Part shown: positions 5,766-6,598 of the stretch, in pieces
Layout of the letters: the number at the start of each line of letters is the position of its first letter
Numbering within the stretch: position 1 is the first letter of the stretch
Origin: Flavobacteriales bacterium
GTDB lineage: Bacteria > Bacteroidota > Bacteroidia > Flavobacteriales > Crocinitomicaceae
Length of the DNA stretch: 6,598 nt
Assembly: GCA_947375085.1 (NCBI GenBank)
Contig: CANCEQ010000170.1
Span: 1-6,598 of the forward strand
Direction: 5' to 3'
Notes under the pieces: generated by a model
Database searches by the model: none
Seen by the model: the letters and a program-made list of their open reading frames with translations, nothing else
What the model was told of the DNA's origin: nothing
Made by a program: the position numbers and the translations under genes

Positions 5766-6598
5766 TTGAAATCAATTGTCTTTTTTCTTTTTACTTGTTG
5801 GATAGGAAATCTCTTTTCACAAGAAATAGACACATTAAATACAATTGAAAATAACATTGTTCCACATTCTTTTGAATCCACCGGCGGACTCGTTTCCTAT
5901 TACTTTTGGGAAGAAGATTCAGCTGGAAACATCCTTGATAACAAGGTAAATCAACCTTATCTTCAAAATTACTATATTTCAATATCTACAAAAAAAGAAA
6001 GCCATTCCATTATTGAATATCCTCAATTAGCATCTATTATCAATGCTTTTGCTCACGTTAAAACAGTTGTAAAAGTCAAACATCATTTTGAATTAAAAGA
6101 AAATGGTAAAAAAACAAAAATCAACTATCCTTTAGTACGTGAGGAAGCTACTTCAATTGGAAGTATGGCTTTTATCAAAAAAGGAAATAAATGGAGTTGT
6201 GAAAAAAGAGGTAGTGTTCAGTATTTTACAATACTTTCTGATAATCAATGGATTCAATCTAAAAGCAGTGATTCAATCATTCTAGAAAAAAACAATATCA
6301 AATTTGAATCAAACGGACATTATACCGTTCTAACGTATTTAAAAGAAGGAGGGAAAATAGGCAAAGAGTTAGTTTACACGTATTCAGGTATTGATGTAAC
6401 GAATTATATTTTAGAAACGAAATCTATGCTTCCACAACGCGTTTTGGTCTTTGCGAATGGGTATAGAGGTCCAACAACAAACAAAGATGAAACCGATCAT
6501 TTAGTAACCAATAAAGACCGTTATCACTACTGGTACAAATTAGACAATCAATTCATCGATAAATTACAACCAGCCGAGACCTATTACATCGATGGAAG
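5766..6598 (+). CDS. Exported protein of unknown function, possible alpha/beta-hydrolase, TTG start, C-terminus outside window
   Basis: The frame runs open from a TGA at 5739-5741 to the window end, with 277 codons visible. The first in-frame ATG is only at codon 133, whereas TTG at 5766-5768 begins a convincing signal peptide (MKSIVFFLFTCWIGNLFSQ, residues 1-19, cleavage probably after Ser-Gln or nearby), so TTG is taken as the start. Residues about 38-210 look beta-rich (for example GLVSYYFWEED 41-51, KTVVKVKHHFEL 99-110, GHYTVLTYLKEGGKIGKELVYTYSG 184-208). A distinct segment begins with QRVLVFANGYRGP (224-236) and continues DHLVTNKDRYHYWYKLD (244-260) to YYIDG (273-277). A buried strand ending in NGYRG is reminiscent of the strand-plus-oxyanion loop of alpha/beta-hydrolases, but the nucleophile region would be past position 6598, so hydrolase function is speculative. 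It is the fourth gene of the operon, 8 bp after the membrane protein gene. Confidence 0.72.
   Translation, partial: MKSIVFFLFTCWIGNLFSQEIDTLNTIENNIVPHSFESTGGLVSYYFWEEDSAGNILDNKVNQPYLQNYYISISTKKESHSIIEYPQLASIINAFAHVKTVVKVKHHFELKENGKKTKINYPLVREEATSIGSMAFIKKGNKWSCEKRGSVQYFTILSDNQWIQSKSSDSIILEKNNIKFESNGHYTVLTYLKEGGKIGKELVYTYSGIDVTNYILETKSMLPQRVLVFANGYRGPTTNKDETDHLVTNKDRYHYWYKLDNQFIDKLQPAETYYIDG

Noticed and set aside
5687..5982. Two overlapping minus-strand frames near the membrane/exported gene junction
   Set aside because: They are opposite the exported-protein gene, whose signal peptide and long open frame explain the region better.

Overview
The window is AT-rich (roughly one third G+C by eye). 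It reads as a chromosomal piece of a Bacteroidota bacterium, most likely Flavobacteriales and possibly close to Fluviicola/Crocinitomicaceae. The reasons are Bacteroidota-type -7 promoter boxes (TAnnTTTG), the absence of Shine-Dalgarno sequences, an AAA ATPase of the DUF4143 type, and a pfkB-DUF349 gene pair that I associate with this group. The family-level placement is an inference from style, not a database match.

Left part, minus strand (1-2035). The window opens inside a secreted erythromycin-esterase-like protein: its N-terminal 280 residues are present and the C-terminus lies beyond position 1. Upstream of it on the same strand, after a 62-bp gap with short G/T-rich repeats, is a full-length AAA ATPase with a C-terminal DUF4143 domain. 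Its reading frame is intact, but it has lost most of the residues expected for ATP hydrolysis and for the nuclease-like site.

Middle (2036-2414). A 379-bp non-coding, divergent promoter region. It has one -7-like box facing each way and a perfect 12-bp inverted repeat that overlaps the leftward box. No RNA gene or small protein gene could be supported.

Right part, plus strand (2415-6598). Four tightly packed genes have gaps of 19, 3 and 8 bp and are probably one operon: a PfkB-family sugar/nucleoside kinase, a DUF349 helical-repeat protein with five repeat units, a membrane protein with a probable PH-like cytosolic domain, and an exported protein of unknown function. The last has a TTG start and is cut by the window end. 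The shared substrate or process of these four is not evident from sequence.

I see no mobile element, CRISPR array, tRNA, rRNA or convincing terminator, and no clear new multi-gene system. The observations most worth a second look are the eroded active sites of the ATPase, the repeated TTGTTTAAAA boxes at its promoter, and the uncharacterised operon.
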